From positions 1-36,454 of IMG/VR virus record IMGVR_UViG_3300033151_000642: DNA of 36,454 bases. The stretch is one strand, 5' to 3'. Below are positions 6,910 through 13,819 of this stretch, in pieces. Below the pieces are notes generated by a model. The model saw only the letters and a list, made by a program, of their open reading frames with translations. It ran no database searches and had not been told where the DNA came from. The translations under genes and the position numbers were made by a program. The DNA comes from a virus. The stretch's first letter is position 1. Each line of letters opens with the position of its first letter.

Positions 6910-7317
6910 ATGTCAAACGAACCAAGAACAAAATTTGAGATACCCGAAAACATATTAGTTTATATGTTCTTTGAAAAAATGAAGAAATTCGGGACAACTA
7001 AAAAAGGTACTTATAACCCTCAGGATCCAACTCACTGGGAAGAAACCAAGGTCACCTTTTATGTAGAAAGTGAAAATGGGGTGAATCCCATAGATGTAGT
7101 AATCAAGGACGTTACTTGGATTACAACTATTACTTTCTCCGAGTTTGGTCAAGAACTATCCAGTGCGGATTGGGAGCCTCAAGAAAGTAAGTGGATAAAT
7201 GTCAACGCCCCAAGTTTCTTCGACACTCTATATAATGTCTATGTTCGGGGAGTTCATGAAGACGAAAATGAAGAAGCATTCGGTGATGATTTTGGTTGTC
7301 TCGCTGACTATGAATAA
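6910..7317 (+). CDS. 135-aa hypothetical protein
   Basis: I choose ATG 6910, 9 nt after AAGGAG, because the longer frame from GTG 6874 would begin inside the promoter. The protein begins MSNEPRTKFEIPENILVYMF, has a Trp-rich acidic middle with a predicted beta pattern (TKVTFYVESENG, DVVIKDVTWITTITFSEFG) and ends in a strongly acidic tail (HEDENEEAFGDDFG). I do not recognise a family. Acidic DNA-mimic or inhibitor proteins look like this, but that is only a possibility. The unusual palindromic promoter suggests separately controlled, probably high expression. Confidence 0.75.
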   Translation: MSNEPRTKFEIPENILVYMFFEKMKKFGTTKKGTYNPQDPTHWEETKVTFYVESENGVNPIDVVIKDVTWITTITFSEFGQELSSADWEPQESKWINVNAPSFFDTLYNVYVRGVHEDENEEAFGDDFGCLADYE

Positions 7318-7332
7318 AAAGAAAAATAAGTA

Positions 7333-7361
7333 TTTACAAAAGAATTATTATATGGTATACT
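7333..7361 (+). promoter_or_regulatory. Extended -10 sigma70-type promoter P3
   Basis: TTTACA (7333-7338), a 17-nt spacer and TATACT (7356-7361) with TG at 7353-7354. The spacer and flanks (AATTATTATATGnTATACTT) nearly copy P1 at 321-349. It drives the unit starting at 7392. Confidence 0.85.
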
Positions 7362-7391
7362 TTATTATAATAAAAATTCGGGGGGATAAAC

Positions 7392-7604
7392 ATGGCGGTT
7401 TTAGAGACAATAGATAATATCACTAAAAAACAAGCAGAGGAATTTAGAGATTGGTTTGATCTGGAAATTAATACGGAATTTAGTATTGAACCTTCTGGTG
7501 ATGGTGAACAATACCATTTTTATTGTATGTGCTATGATCTTGAAGAAAGCGAGATCGACAAGACCATAGAATATTTAAATGAAGCAAACATTGAATATTA
7601 TTAG
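7392..7604 (+). CDS. 70-aa acidic hypothetical protein
   Basis: ATG 7392 follows a GGGGGGAT site and promoter P3. The acidic product (MAVLETIDNITKKQAEEFRDWF...) has an alpha-beta-alpha outline, with a central strand YHFYCMCYDL and a C-terminal helix EIDKTIEYLNEANIEYY. No family is recognised. It is the first gene of its transcription unit and sits 8 nt before the GHKL-type ATPase gene, so the two are probably co-expressed. Confidence 0.7.
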   Translation: MAVLETIDNITKKQAEEFRDWFDLEINTEFSIEPSGDGEQYHFYCMCYDLEESEIDKTIEYLNEANIEYY

Positions 7605-7612
7605 GGGGGACA

Positions 7613-8737
7613 ATGCCGAGATACGAACTATCTATTAGTCCAGATTATGTACCCAATTGGACTGAGTTAGACGCCGTGCGGGAAATCTTTCAAAATGCTC
7701 TGGATCAGCAGACAGTTGATCCTATGAATAGAATGTCTTGGAATTTTTCAAAAGAAGACGAATGCTTTTGGATCTCTAGCAGAAAGTCAAAACTTACTAA
7801 GGATTCCTTATTATTTGGAGTATCTTCAAAAGCAAATGATGTCAAGACAATCGGAATGTTTGGTGAGGGGTATAAATTAGCCTTACTGGTTTTGACCCGA
7901 TTAGGGTATGATGTTGTTATTAAAAACTATGCAGAAAATGAAGTTTGGAAGCCCAAAATTATTAACTCTAGAAGGTATGGTTCAAAGATTCTTGTTGTTG
8001 ATATCGAGAAAAAACGGTGGGCAAAACCTTCTGATGAAAATCTTACCTTTTTAATAGTGGGAACGCATGCTGGGGTTATTTCTAATATTGCTCAGACGAA
8101 CCTCCACATGAAAGTTCCGAAAAAAGTTATTGAAACATCATATGGTCAAATTCTTATAGGGAGAAGACATGTTAGCCGAGTGTATATAAATGGTTTATTT
8201 GTTTCGTCTAAGCCTGGGTTTATTTATGGGTATAATATTAAACCTGAATATCTTACTATTGGAAGGGACAGAAACCTTATTGGGGATTTTGATCTTGCAT
8301 GGATAACAAGTAAGATGTGGGCAGAAGCTACTAGCCACCCTATGTTGGCATCAAAGATGATTAAACAAGGATCACCAGATATTCAATATATAAGTTCTTT
8401 TACTTCTTCTGCAGGTGAATTAGCAAAAACAATGGAAGCTGAATTTAAAGGAACTTATGGAAAAGTTGCTGTACCTGTTTCTAGCCAGGAGGAGTATGAT
8501 ATCATAAAGGCATGTTACAAGAAAGTTAAACCCATTATTGTTAAGGAACTTGTAAAGACTATTCTTGTAGATTATACAGATGATGTGATAAAATCAGCTC
8601 CAAGAAGAAAGGACACACGGCAGCCGTCAGAGATCCTAAAAGGTTTTAGAAAGAAAATCCGGTCCAGTATTTTAAAGAAAGACTTAAATGAATTTGATCG
8701 GATAATAAAGAAGAGTTTTAATTGGACTTTTAAATAA
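7613..8737 (+). CDS. GHKL (Hsp90/MutL/histidine kinase fold) ATPase-like protein
   Basis: The 374-aa protein begins with an N-box-like helix, LDAVREIFQNALDQ (residues 19-32; E24 and N28 as in the E..xxNxxD pattern). A clear G2 box follows, IGMFGEGYKLALLVL (about 82-96), typical of GHKL ATP-binding domains. The DxGxG G1 box is not evident; the matching region reads ISSRKSKLTKDSLLFG. A second domain (about 140-250) contains VYINGLFVSS and ITIGRDRN-like beta segments, comparable with the S5-like transducer region that follows GHKL domains. The C-terminus is Lys-rich and helical. Phage relatives by fold include rIIA-like and other GHKL proteins; the role here is unknown. It follows the 70-aa gene closely and precedes the TS-fold gene by 12 nt. 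Confidence 0.75.
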   Translation: MPRYELSISPDYVPNWTELDAVREIFQNALDQQTVDPMNRMSWNFSKEDECFWISSRKSKLTKDSLLFGVSSKANDVKTIGMFGEGYKLALLVLTRLGYDVVIKNYAENEVWKPKIINSRRYGSKILVVDIEKKRWAKPSDENLTFLIVGTHAGVISNIAQTNLHMKVPKKVIETSYGQILIGRRHVSRVYINGLFVSSKPGFIYGYNIKPEYLTIGRDRNLIGDFDLAWITSKMWAEATSHPMLASKMIKQGSPDIQYISSFTSSAGELAKTMEAEFKGTYGKVAVPVSSQEEYDIIKACYKKVKPIIVKELVKTILVDYTDDVIKSAPRRKDTRQPSEILKGFRKKIRSSILKKDLNEFDRIIKKSFNWTFK

Positions 8738-8749
8738 AGGAGTGTGTAA

Positions 8750-9484
8750 ATGAGAATTTTTACAAATGCAGTAGAAATGGTAAATGAAGTTGAGCGAGAT
8801 TTATTTGAGATGGGGACTAAATATCAGTCAGCAACTGTCCAAGATCAGGATGTTGCTGATAACCCAGATTTTCAAACAATGGAACTTTGCGGATATGCCT
8901 ATATGTTAACAAAGTTTGATCCAGCAGATCTCAATAATATGATTAATCAATCAGGAAATATAAACAAATATTGGTTAATAGCGGAAGAAAAAGAACGGTT
9001 GCATGGAATTGAGAAAAGATCAATGGACAATGAAAAACCACCTCTAAATCCAGGGATTGCTTGGCACCAAAACTTTGTTTTTTGGCATAAATTCATTCGT
9101 AATGAGGTCTTTAGTTATTCATATGCTGAACGTTATCAGGAACAACTTCCCTATATCATCCGGGAGTTAAAGAACAGACCAAATACTCGTCAAGCAGTTA
9201 TGACTATGTATGATAAACATCAGGATATGATGCACTGGGGTGGTCGTGATCGAGTGCCTTGTTCTTTAACTTATCAATTCTTGCTTCGTGAGGATAAATT
9301 AGTTTTAATATATAACCAAAGGTCTTGTGATTTTGTTAAGTTTTTCCCATCTGATGTATGGTTGACTGTTGGATTATTGAAATATGTAGCAGAAAAAATT
9401 GGAAAGGCCCCCGGGCAGTTTATTCATTTTCTAGGTTCATTACATGCTTTCGCTGGGGACCTTAAAGGTAAGGAAATATTCTAA
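8750..9484 (+). CDS. Thymidylate synthase-fold enzyme, probable dCMP hydroxymethylase or dCMP-type member
   Basis: The 244-aa protein follows AAGGAGTG. Thymidylate synthase landmarks are present in order: a phosphate-site-like PNTRQAV (144-150), the nucleophile region RVPCSLTYQF with Cys171, QRSCD (190-194), the nucleotide-base segment PSDVW with Asp202, and GSLHAF (229-234) in place of GDxHIY. In thymidylate synthase the residue matching Asp202 is an Asn that reads uracil; in phage T4-type dCMP hydroxymethylase it is Asp, which selects cytosine. I therefore infer use of dCMP with methylene-tetrahydrofolate, to give 5-hydroxymethyl-dCMP or 5-methyl-dCMP. The D-to-S change in the last motif and RQ instead of RR in the phosphate site make it a divergent member. 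Its stop overlaps the next ATG. Confidence 0.8.
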   Translation: MRIFTNAVEMVNEVERDLFEMGTKYQSATVQDQDVADNPDFQTMELCGYAYMLTKFDPADLNNMINQSGNINKYWLIAEEKERLHGIEKRSMDNEKPPLNPGIAWHQNFVFWHKFIRNEVFSYSYAERYQEQLPYIIRELKNRPNTRQAVMTMYDKHQDMMHWGGRDRVPCSLTYQFLLREDKLVLIYNQRSCDFVKFFPSDVWLTVGLLKYVAEKIGKAPGQFIHFLGSLHAFAGDLKGKEIF

Positions 9485-9750
9485 TGTTCAAAGCTAAGGA
9501 TCAAATTATTTATATCCCTCGTCATGCAGAAGGAAATATAAATCACCCAGATGTTGAATTTGGATTTGTTATGACAGGTGGATTGGATTATGTTTTCTGT
9601 AGATATTGGATTAAAGGGCAACCAGGAGTTCTAAGGACAACTTCTTGTAGCGAGCGAACTCCAGTATCATGTTTACACCGATATAATAAATGTTTGTCCG
9701 GAGAAATAGACCAAGTTTACGCCGGAATTGAAAAGGAGACGATGGGATGA
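9484..9750 (+). CDS. 88-aa hypothetical protein
   Basis: The ATG overlaps the stop of the TS-fold gene (TAATG), and the gene's own end overlaps dCMP deaminase (ATGA). The product looks like a small beta-rich domain (DQIIYIPRHAEG, EFGFVMTGGLDYVFCRYWIKG) with three Cys (FCRYW, TTSCSE, VSCLHRY). The layout resembles small phage proteins of the SH3-like or KOW type that bind nucleic acid, but I cannot name a family. Tight coupling on both sides suggests that it serves the same nucleotide pathway or is regulated with it. Confidence 0.7.
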   Translation: MFKAKDQIIYIPRHAEGNINHPDVEFGFVMTGGLDYVFCRYWIKGQPGVLRTTSCSERTPVSCLHRYNKCLSGEIDQVYAGIEKETMG

Positions 9751-10196
9751 ATAGACCAACACAAGACCAGTATTTTATGAGAATGGCCCGGCTGGCAGCT
9801 ACCAGGTCCAATTGTTATCGTAGACAAGTCGGTTGCGTTTTAGTAGATGTTCATAATCGGATAATGGCTACGGGTTATAATGGTGTTCCTAGAGATTATC
9901 CGCATTGCGAGATTGGGTCTTGCCCACGGGAGATTCCTGGGCAAGATCTTCATCTCTGTTTGGCAATACATGCAGAAATGAACGCAATCCTTCAATGTAG
10001 AAATATAGATGATATATTCAAAATATATGTTACTGATAGTCCATGTATCCCATGTACATCAGTTCTCTTAAACACAAATTGTTATCAAATTATTTTTGAA
10101 AAATCTTACCCGAATGACTCGCAGTCAATCTGGGAAAATAGAAATAGGAAATGGACACAATATGAAACAATCAGAAATACTGGAGTTGACAAATAA
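9747..10196 (+). CDS. Deoxycytidylate (dCMP) deaminase
   Basis: The 149-aa enzyme of the zinc cytidine-deaminase fold converts dCMP to dUMP. The catalytic HAE is at 75-77 (HAEMNA), and PCIPC supplies Cys100 and Cys103 as zinc ligands. The extra Cys/His segment (HCEIGSCPREIPGQDLHLC, about 53-71) is typical of phage T4-type dCMP deaminases, which bind a second structural zinc. The N-terminus RPTQDQYFMRMARLAATRSNC and GYNGVPRDY are also family-typical. The length matches the family. In phages that replace cytosine, this enzyme and dUTPase drain dCTP precursors toward dTMP. The start overlaps the 88-aa gene by ATGA, after GGAGACG. Confidence 0.92.
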   Translation: MNRPTQDQYFMRMARLAATRSNCYRRQVGCVLVDVHNRIMATGYNGVPRDYPHCEIGSCPREIPGQDLHLCLAIHAEMNAILQCRNIDDIFKIYVTDSPCIPCTSVLLNTNCYQIIFEKSYPNDSQSIWENRNRKWTQYETIRNTGVDK

Positions 10197-10356
10197 GATT
10201 CTAGATTTGAATATAGATAAAGCAAAGATTTATGAATTTTGTGCAGCATGTGCAAATGCTAAAGCAATTATAGAAAATAAGCTTCAAGCGGAAACTATGA
10301 AGATAACTGTTGAAGCAGGTCTCAAAAATCTTATAAATATGATGGGGGGAAAATGA
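10162..10356 (+). CDS. 64-aa hypothetical helical protein
   Basis: I choose ATG 10162 (MKQSEILELTNK), which overlaps the end of the dCMP deaminase gene by 35 nt, over an upstream in-frame ATG at 10096 that would overlap far more. AGGA at about 10146-10149 is a weak site. The product is almost entirely predicted helix (ILELTNKILDLNIDKAKIYEFCAACANAK...), which suggests a small helical bundle or coiled coil. No family is recognised. It is linked to the DNA polymerase gene by an ATGA overlap within ATGGGGGGAAAATGA, which also holds the polymerase ribosome-binding site. Confidence 0.6.
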   Translation: MKQSEILELTNKILDLNIDKAKIYEFCAACANAKAIIENKLQAETMKITVEAGLKNLINMMGGK

Positions 10357-12329
10357 AGAAACTTCATGGAATCAGCACATCTCAAACTCCTATGTTTCCT
10401 ACTAAGTCTACATGGAGACCCCCGAGGGACCTCCCCAACCTGGCATCTGCTAAGTATATTGGCTTGGACACAGAGTCTTGTGATCCCGAATTAAAAGAGA
10501 AAGGACCAGGAGTTCGTCGGGGTGGTTATACTGTAGGAATATCAGTAGCTGTTCCAGAGGGTAAAACTTGGTACTTGCCTTATGGGCATTCGACTGGGGA
10601 TCAGCTGGAAAAAGAAAAAGTTATTAGATGGGCAAAAGACAATCTTTGTAATCCGGATCAACCTAAAATCGGAGCTAATCTATTATATGATCTGGATTAT
10701 TTATATCATGCAGGGGTAAAAGTTTCTGGACCATTTTATGATGTTCAAGTTGCTGAACCATTAATTGATGAGAATGCTCGTGGGGGATACTCTTTGGATG
10801 CTTTAGCTAAAAAATATTTAAATGAACCTAAACGTGTTGATCTTCTTTCGGAAGCTTGTAGTGATTGGGATTTAAAAGGAACACCCCAGAAACATATTTG
10901 GAAATTAGATGCTAAATATACTGGAGTTTATGCCGAAGGTGATGCAATTCAAGCTATAAGAATATTTGAAAAGCAAAAAATCATTATGAAAGAACAGGGG
11001 CTTGAACGGGTATTCGATATTGAGACACGATTAATCCCAATGTTACTTCATATGAGACAATTAGGGGTAAAAATTAATTCTGAAAGATTACTCCAATTAC
11101 ATAGTCATATGACAGATGAATTAAAAGTGTTAGAGAAACAGCTTGAATTATCAGCAGGGCAACCGATCAATTATAATGCAGCGGAATCAATTGCAATCAT
11201 TTTTGATAAATTTGGTCTTCCATATCCAATGACAGCAAAAACTAAGAAACCTTCTTTTGTTAAGGGGTGGCTTGAAAAACAGACTCATGACGTAGCTAAA
11301 ATGATAGTTAAGTGTCGTGAGGCGAACAAATTCATAGGAACATTTTTAGAAGGATCCTTACTGGAAATGATGATCGGGGATAGAATCCACTGTCAATTTA
11401 ATCAATTAAGAGGGGATGAATTTGGAGCAGTTACTGGACGATTCTCTTCATCAAACCCTAACTTACAGTTTATACCCACTAGAACAGAACTAGGAAAAAA
11501 GTGTCGAAAATTATTTATTCCTGATGATGGGTATAATTGGTATAAAGCAGATTATAGCCAGATAGAGATTCGGGTCCTCGCCCATTATGCAATGGGGAAA
11601 GGGTCAAAAGAAATAGTTAAACAATTCATTAATAACCCGAAAACTGACTATCACCAATGGTGCGCTGACAAGGCTGGTGTATCTCGAACACGTGCTAAGA
11701 CAATTAATTTTGGGATTGTCTATGGTATGGGAGCTGCTAAGTTGGGGATTGGACTTGGTATATCCTTGAAGGAAGCAAAAAAATTTATTAAAGAATATTT
11801 TGAGATGCTACCTTTTATTCCAGAGACAGTAAATGCTGCGACTAACGCGGCTGCAGAGCGAGGATATATAAAAACTATCCTTGGTCGTAGAAGACGCTTT
11901 GATCTTTGGGAACCAAATGACAATAGATTAATAAACTATTGCGGGACGAGTAAAGATAGAGAGATATTAGATTACAAAATAAAACAATACAAGAATGCTA
12001 TACCAAAAGAAGGAAAAAAATTTTATAGAATGGGTACAAAGAGAGCCGGTTGTTATAAAGCCTTCAATGCTGCTGACCAAGGGTCTTCAGCAGACATAAT
12101 GAAAATGGCTCTGGTAGATGTTTGGGAGTCTGGTGTTTGCGATGTTATAAAACCATACATTACAGTCCATGATGAATTAGATTTCGGTGCACCAAAATCA
12201 AGGATCGGGCGAGAAGCAGTAATGGAAGTGAAACAGATAATGGAAAATACTTACAAGTTAAAAGTTCCGGCAATAGTGGATGTTGAAGAAGGTCAGAATT
12301 GGGGATCAGTAAGAGAGTTTATAATATGA
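10353..12329 (+). CDS. polA-like: Family A DNA polymerase (DNA polymerase I-like)
   Basis: The 658-aa replicative phage polymerase has a proofreading domain but no 5' nuclease domain. The 3'-5' exonuclease is at about 30-205, with Exo I IGLDTES, Exo II GANLLYDLDYL and Exo III YAEGDA. Polymerase motif A is KADYSQIEIRVLAHYA (about 396-412). Motif B, the O helix, is RTRAKTINFGIVYGMG (about 444-459); its Phe matches E. coli Phe762, the residue type that discriminates against dideoxynucleotides. Motif C is TVHDELDFGAP (about 604). All catalytic Asp residues expected for two-metal catalysis are visible. A basic, charged insertion (about 520-560, after GRRRRFDLWEP) lies between motifs B and C. It overlaps its neighbours on both sides by ATGA. 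Confidence 0.95.
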   Translation: MKKLHGISTSQTPMFPTKSTWRPPRDLPNLASAKYIGLDTESCDPELKEKGPGVRRGGYTVGISVAVPEGKTWYLPYGHSTGDQLEKEKVIRWAKDNLCNPDQPKIGANLLYDLDYLYHAGVKVSGPFYDVQVAEPLIDENARGGYSLDALAKKYLNEPKRVDLLSEACSDWDLKGTPQKHIWKLDAKYTGVYAEGDAIQAIRIFEKQKIIMKEQGLERVFDIETRLIPMLLHMRQLGVKINSERLLQLHSHMTDELKVLEKQLELSAGQPINYNAAESIAIIFDKFGLPYPMTAKTKKPSFVKGWLEKQTHDVAKMIVKCREANKFIGTFLEGSLLEMMIGDRIHCQFNQLRGDEFGAVTGRFSSSNPNLQFIPTRTELGKKCRKLFIPDDGYNWYKADYSQIEIRVLAHYAMGKGSKEIVKQFINNPKTDYHQWCADKAGVSRTRAKTINFGIVYGMGAAKLGIGLGISLKEAKKFIKEYFEMLPFIPETVNAATNAAAERGYIKTILGRRRRFDLWEPNDNRLINYCGTSKDREILDYKIKQYKNAIPKEGKKFYRMGTKRAGCYKAFNAADQGSSADIMKMALVDVWESGVCDVIKPYITVHDELDFGAPKSRIGREAVMEVKQIMENTYKLKVPAIVDVEEGQNWGSVREFII

Positions 12330-12562
12330 AAACATGGATTACTTGGGTGTTGTTTGGATTATTATTTTTTTATAATCTTATTGATGCTCATCTCACAAGA
12401 CTTTTATTTATAGTTGCACCTGATCAAACTTACGAAGCAAATCCCGTTATGGCATTTGTGATTGATACTGGGGGATTGAATTCTATCTTTGCAGTCAAAA
12501 TATTTGTATTTTTAATAGTTGGAATTTTGCTTTTTAAATGTCAGAAATCAAAAAGGAGCTGA
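12326..12562 (+). CDS. Small two-TM membrane protein, DUF5658-like
   Basis: ATG 12326 overlaps the polymerase stop; a longer frame from TTG 12299 would lie inside the polymerase gene. The 78-aa product has one hydrophobic segment at its N-terminus (WITWVLFGLLFFYNLIDAHLT) and a second at the C-terminus (IFAVKIFVFLIVGILLF). Between them is the DUF5658-like pattern D..T...........EANPVM. The C-terminus is basic (KCQKSKRS), suggesting inside positive charge. Its function is unknown. Because no holin is obvious elsewhere, it is a weak holin candidate, although its place after the polymerase argues against a late gene. Confidence 0.7.
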   Translation: MKTWITWVLFGLLFFYNLIDAHLTRLLFIVAPDQTYEANPVMAFVIDTGGLNSIFAVKIFVFLIVGILLFKCQKSKRS

Positions 12563-12565
12563 AAA

Positions 12566-12718
12566 ATGTCTTGGCAAAAAAATATCATTGAAGGACGACC
12601 ACAAACTATCATATGTATAATTAATAAGAAAATTAGATGTACTTTTACTATCCCATCTATAGCTTGTCTAAAATGTAAACATTATATTACTAAGAAGAAT
12701 GGACCTGGTGCAATATAA
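12566..12718 (+). CDS. 50-aa hypothetical protein with Cys motif
   Basis: ATG 12566 is preceded by AAAGGAGCTG. Translation gives MSWQKNIIEGRPQTIICIIN and a C-terminal half with CLKCKHYITKKNGPGAI. Its TAA overlaps the next ATG (TAATG), and its start is 4 nt after the previous stop, which supports it as a real coupled gene. The CxxC with another Cys upstream could bind zinc. No function is known. Confidence 0.6.
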   Translation: MSWQKNIIEGRPQTIICIINKKIRCTFTIPSIACLKCKHYITKKNGPGAI

Positions 12719-13161
12719 TGGGTAGTGAGGGGAGTCTTTGGACCACACTCAGAAAAAATATGAAAGGTCACTGGGAATCGCAAAGAGTTGAAAACCCTGC
12801 GGGTCCTGGCACCCCCGACGTTTATTATACAATGTTGACGGGTACGATGGGGTGGATGGAGCTTAAACACGTCCATAAGTGGCCAAAACGGGCGTCCACC
12901 GCATTGAATATCGATCACTTTACTCCACAACAACGGGCGTGGCTCAGAAGGCATGGTGGGATCGGTTGCCAGTGTCATGTTTTGCTTCAAGTGGATATAG
13001 ATTATTTTTTACTTGACTGGGAAGAAGCGCAGAACATTGGTGGTCCACATTGGTCAGAAAATTATAGCGAACGACCGTGGACGGCTGTTGATTATTACTT
13101 ATTGTCTTGTAAGTGGCACCGTCGAATTGACTATTCTACTTTTATAATGCTAATTGAATAG
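12718..13161 (+). CDS. VRR-NUC-like PD-(D/E)xK endonuclease
   Basis: The 147-aa protein fits the small phage VRR-NUC or Holliday-junction-resolvase-like nuclease group. An N-terminal helix (LWTTLRKNMKGHWESQRVEN) is followed by GTPDVYY with Asp34 and WMELKH with Glu48 and Lys50, the PD...ExK active site. FTPQQRAWLRRHGG (about 67-80) matches the family's conserved Q..WL...G helix. Members cut branched or flapped DNA with metal ions. Its place after the polymerase fits a role in processing replication or recombination intermediates. Base composition is slightly richer in GC than its neighbours, which could reflect separate acquisition. Confidence 0.82.
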   Translation: MGSEGSLWTTLRKNMKGHWESQRVENPAGPGTPDVYYTMLTGTMGWMELKHVHKWPKRASTALNIDHFTPQQRAWLRRHGGIGCQCHVLLQVDIDYFLLDWEEAQNIGGPHWSENYSERPWTAVDYYLLSCKWHRRIDYSTFIMLIE

Positions 13162-13172
13162 GTAAATAAATG

Positions 13173-13201
13173 TTTACTTCAGAAGTATATTTTGATATAT
13201 T
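13173..13201 (+). promoter_or_regulatory. Extended -10 sigma70-type promoter P4
   Basis: TTTACT (13173-13178), a 17-nt spacer and TATATT (13196-13201) with TG at 13193-13194 match the architecture of P1 and P3. The predicted start, around 13207-13209, coincides with the ATG at 13208. Confidence 0.65.
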
Positions 13202-13207
13202 ATATAT

Positions 13208-13396
13208 ATGAAATGGATAATTATGACACTATTAATTTTAATGGTTTTATTATGTGCGGCGCTTGCCCATGGTCCTGGGGTTAAAATCTATCCTGATATA
13301 GCAATTAAGATTTTATCACCAATTAATAATAACCCCCCATGGAAACTTAGCCGAAAACGATTAACAGACAACCGTGATATAAATTGGGAGAGGTAG
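13208..13396 (+). CDS. 62-aa protein with N-terminal signal or anchor, possibly leaderless
   Basis: The product opens with a hydrophobic segment MKWIIMTLLILMVLLCAALA followed by HGPGVKIYPDIAIKIL and a basic, polar tail (KLSRKRLTDNRDINWER). The first 20 residues read as a signal peptide with AxA-like cleavage after ALA, or as a membrane anchor. LLCAAL gives no good lipobox. No Shine-Dalgarno precedes ATG 13208 or the in-frame ATG 13223, and P4 would start transcription at the ATG, so the mRNA may be leaderless. Function is unknown. The next gene begins one base after the stop. Confidence 0.6.
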   Translation: MKWIIMTLLILMVLLCAALAHGPGVKIYPDIAIKILSPINNNPPWKLSRKRLTDNRDINWER

Positions 13397-13807
13397 ATGT
13401 ATAAAAAGTGTGTAGAATGTAAAAAAACAATGCCTGAGTACTTAGTAGGAAAGTATCCAAAGGTATTTAAGAATCCTCTGTGTCCTATTTGTGCCCTAAA
13501 ATTGACTAATATTATCCTGGGGAAACCTCCTGGCACACCATTTGCTATAGAATCGGACCAAGAAGGTGTAGATGAAGCAGAAACTTTTTTGTATACACAG
13601 TGTAAAAGAAATCTAGGTGGTCATCTTATTAATCCCCCGGAAGAATGTCAATATGCTTTTCGTATTCCAGATGGTGGTGAATGGGTAGATCTTGGAAATT
13701 GTAATCGAGCGTGTAACGAGCATTGTGTTAGATACTATCAATGGAAAAGAATGACAAGTGATGAACGAAAAACCGAATTATTTGAAAATGGGATTATAAA
13801 CGGATAA
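13397..13807 (+). CDS. 136-aa cysteine-rich protein, likely zinc-binding
   Basis: GGGAGAGG precedes ATG 13397. The N-terminus has CVEC (residues 5-8) and CPIC (about 29-32), a four-Cys zinc-finger arrangement. More Cys follow (TQCKRN, EECQYAF, GNCNRACNEHC). The middle is beta-like (YAFRIPDGGEWVDLGNCN). The NCNRAC...CVRYYQWK ending resembles a Cys-rich clamp. I do not recognise a family; a small zinc-binding DNA or protein adaptor is plausible. It is the last clear gene before the non-coding convergence region. Confidence 0.7.
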   Translation: MYKKCVECKKTMPEYLVGKYPKVFKNPLCPICALKLTNIILGKPPGTPFAIESDQEGVDEAETFLYTQCKRNLGGHLINPPEECQYAFRIPDGGEWVDLGNCNRACNEHCVRYYQWKRMTSDERKTELFENGIING

Positions 13808-13819
13808 AATTACCGGGTA

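Noticed and set aside
10096-10161. Earlier start for the 64-aa gene within dCMP deaminase
   Set aside because: It would double the overlap with a conserved enzyme, and the extra residues look like out-of-frame deaminase sequence.
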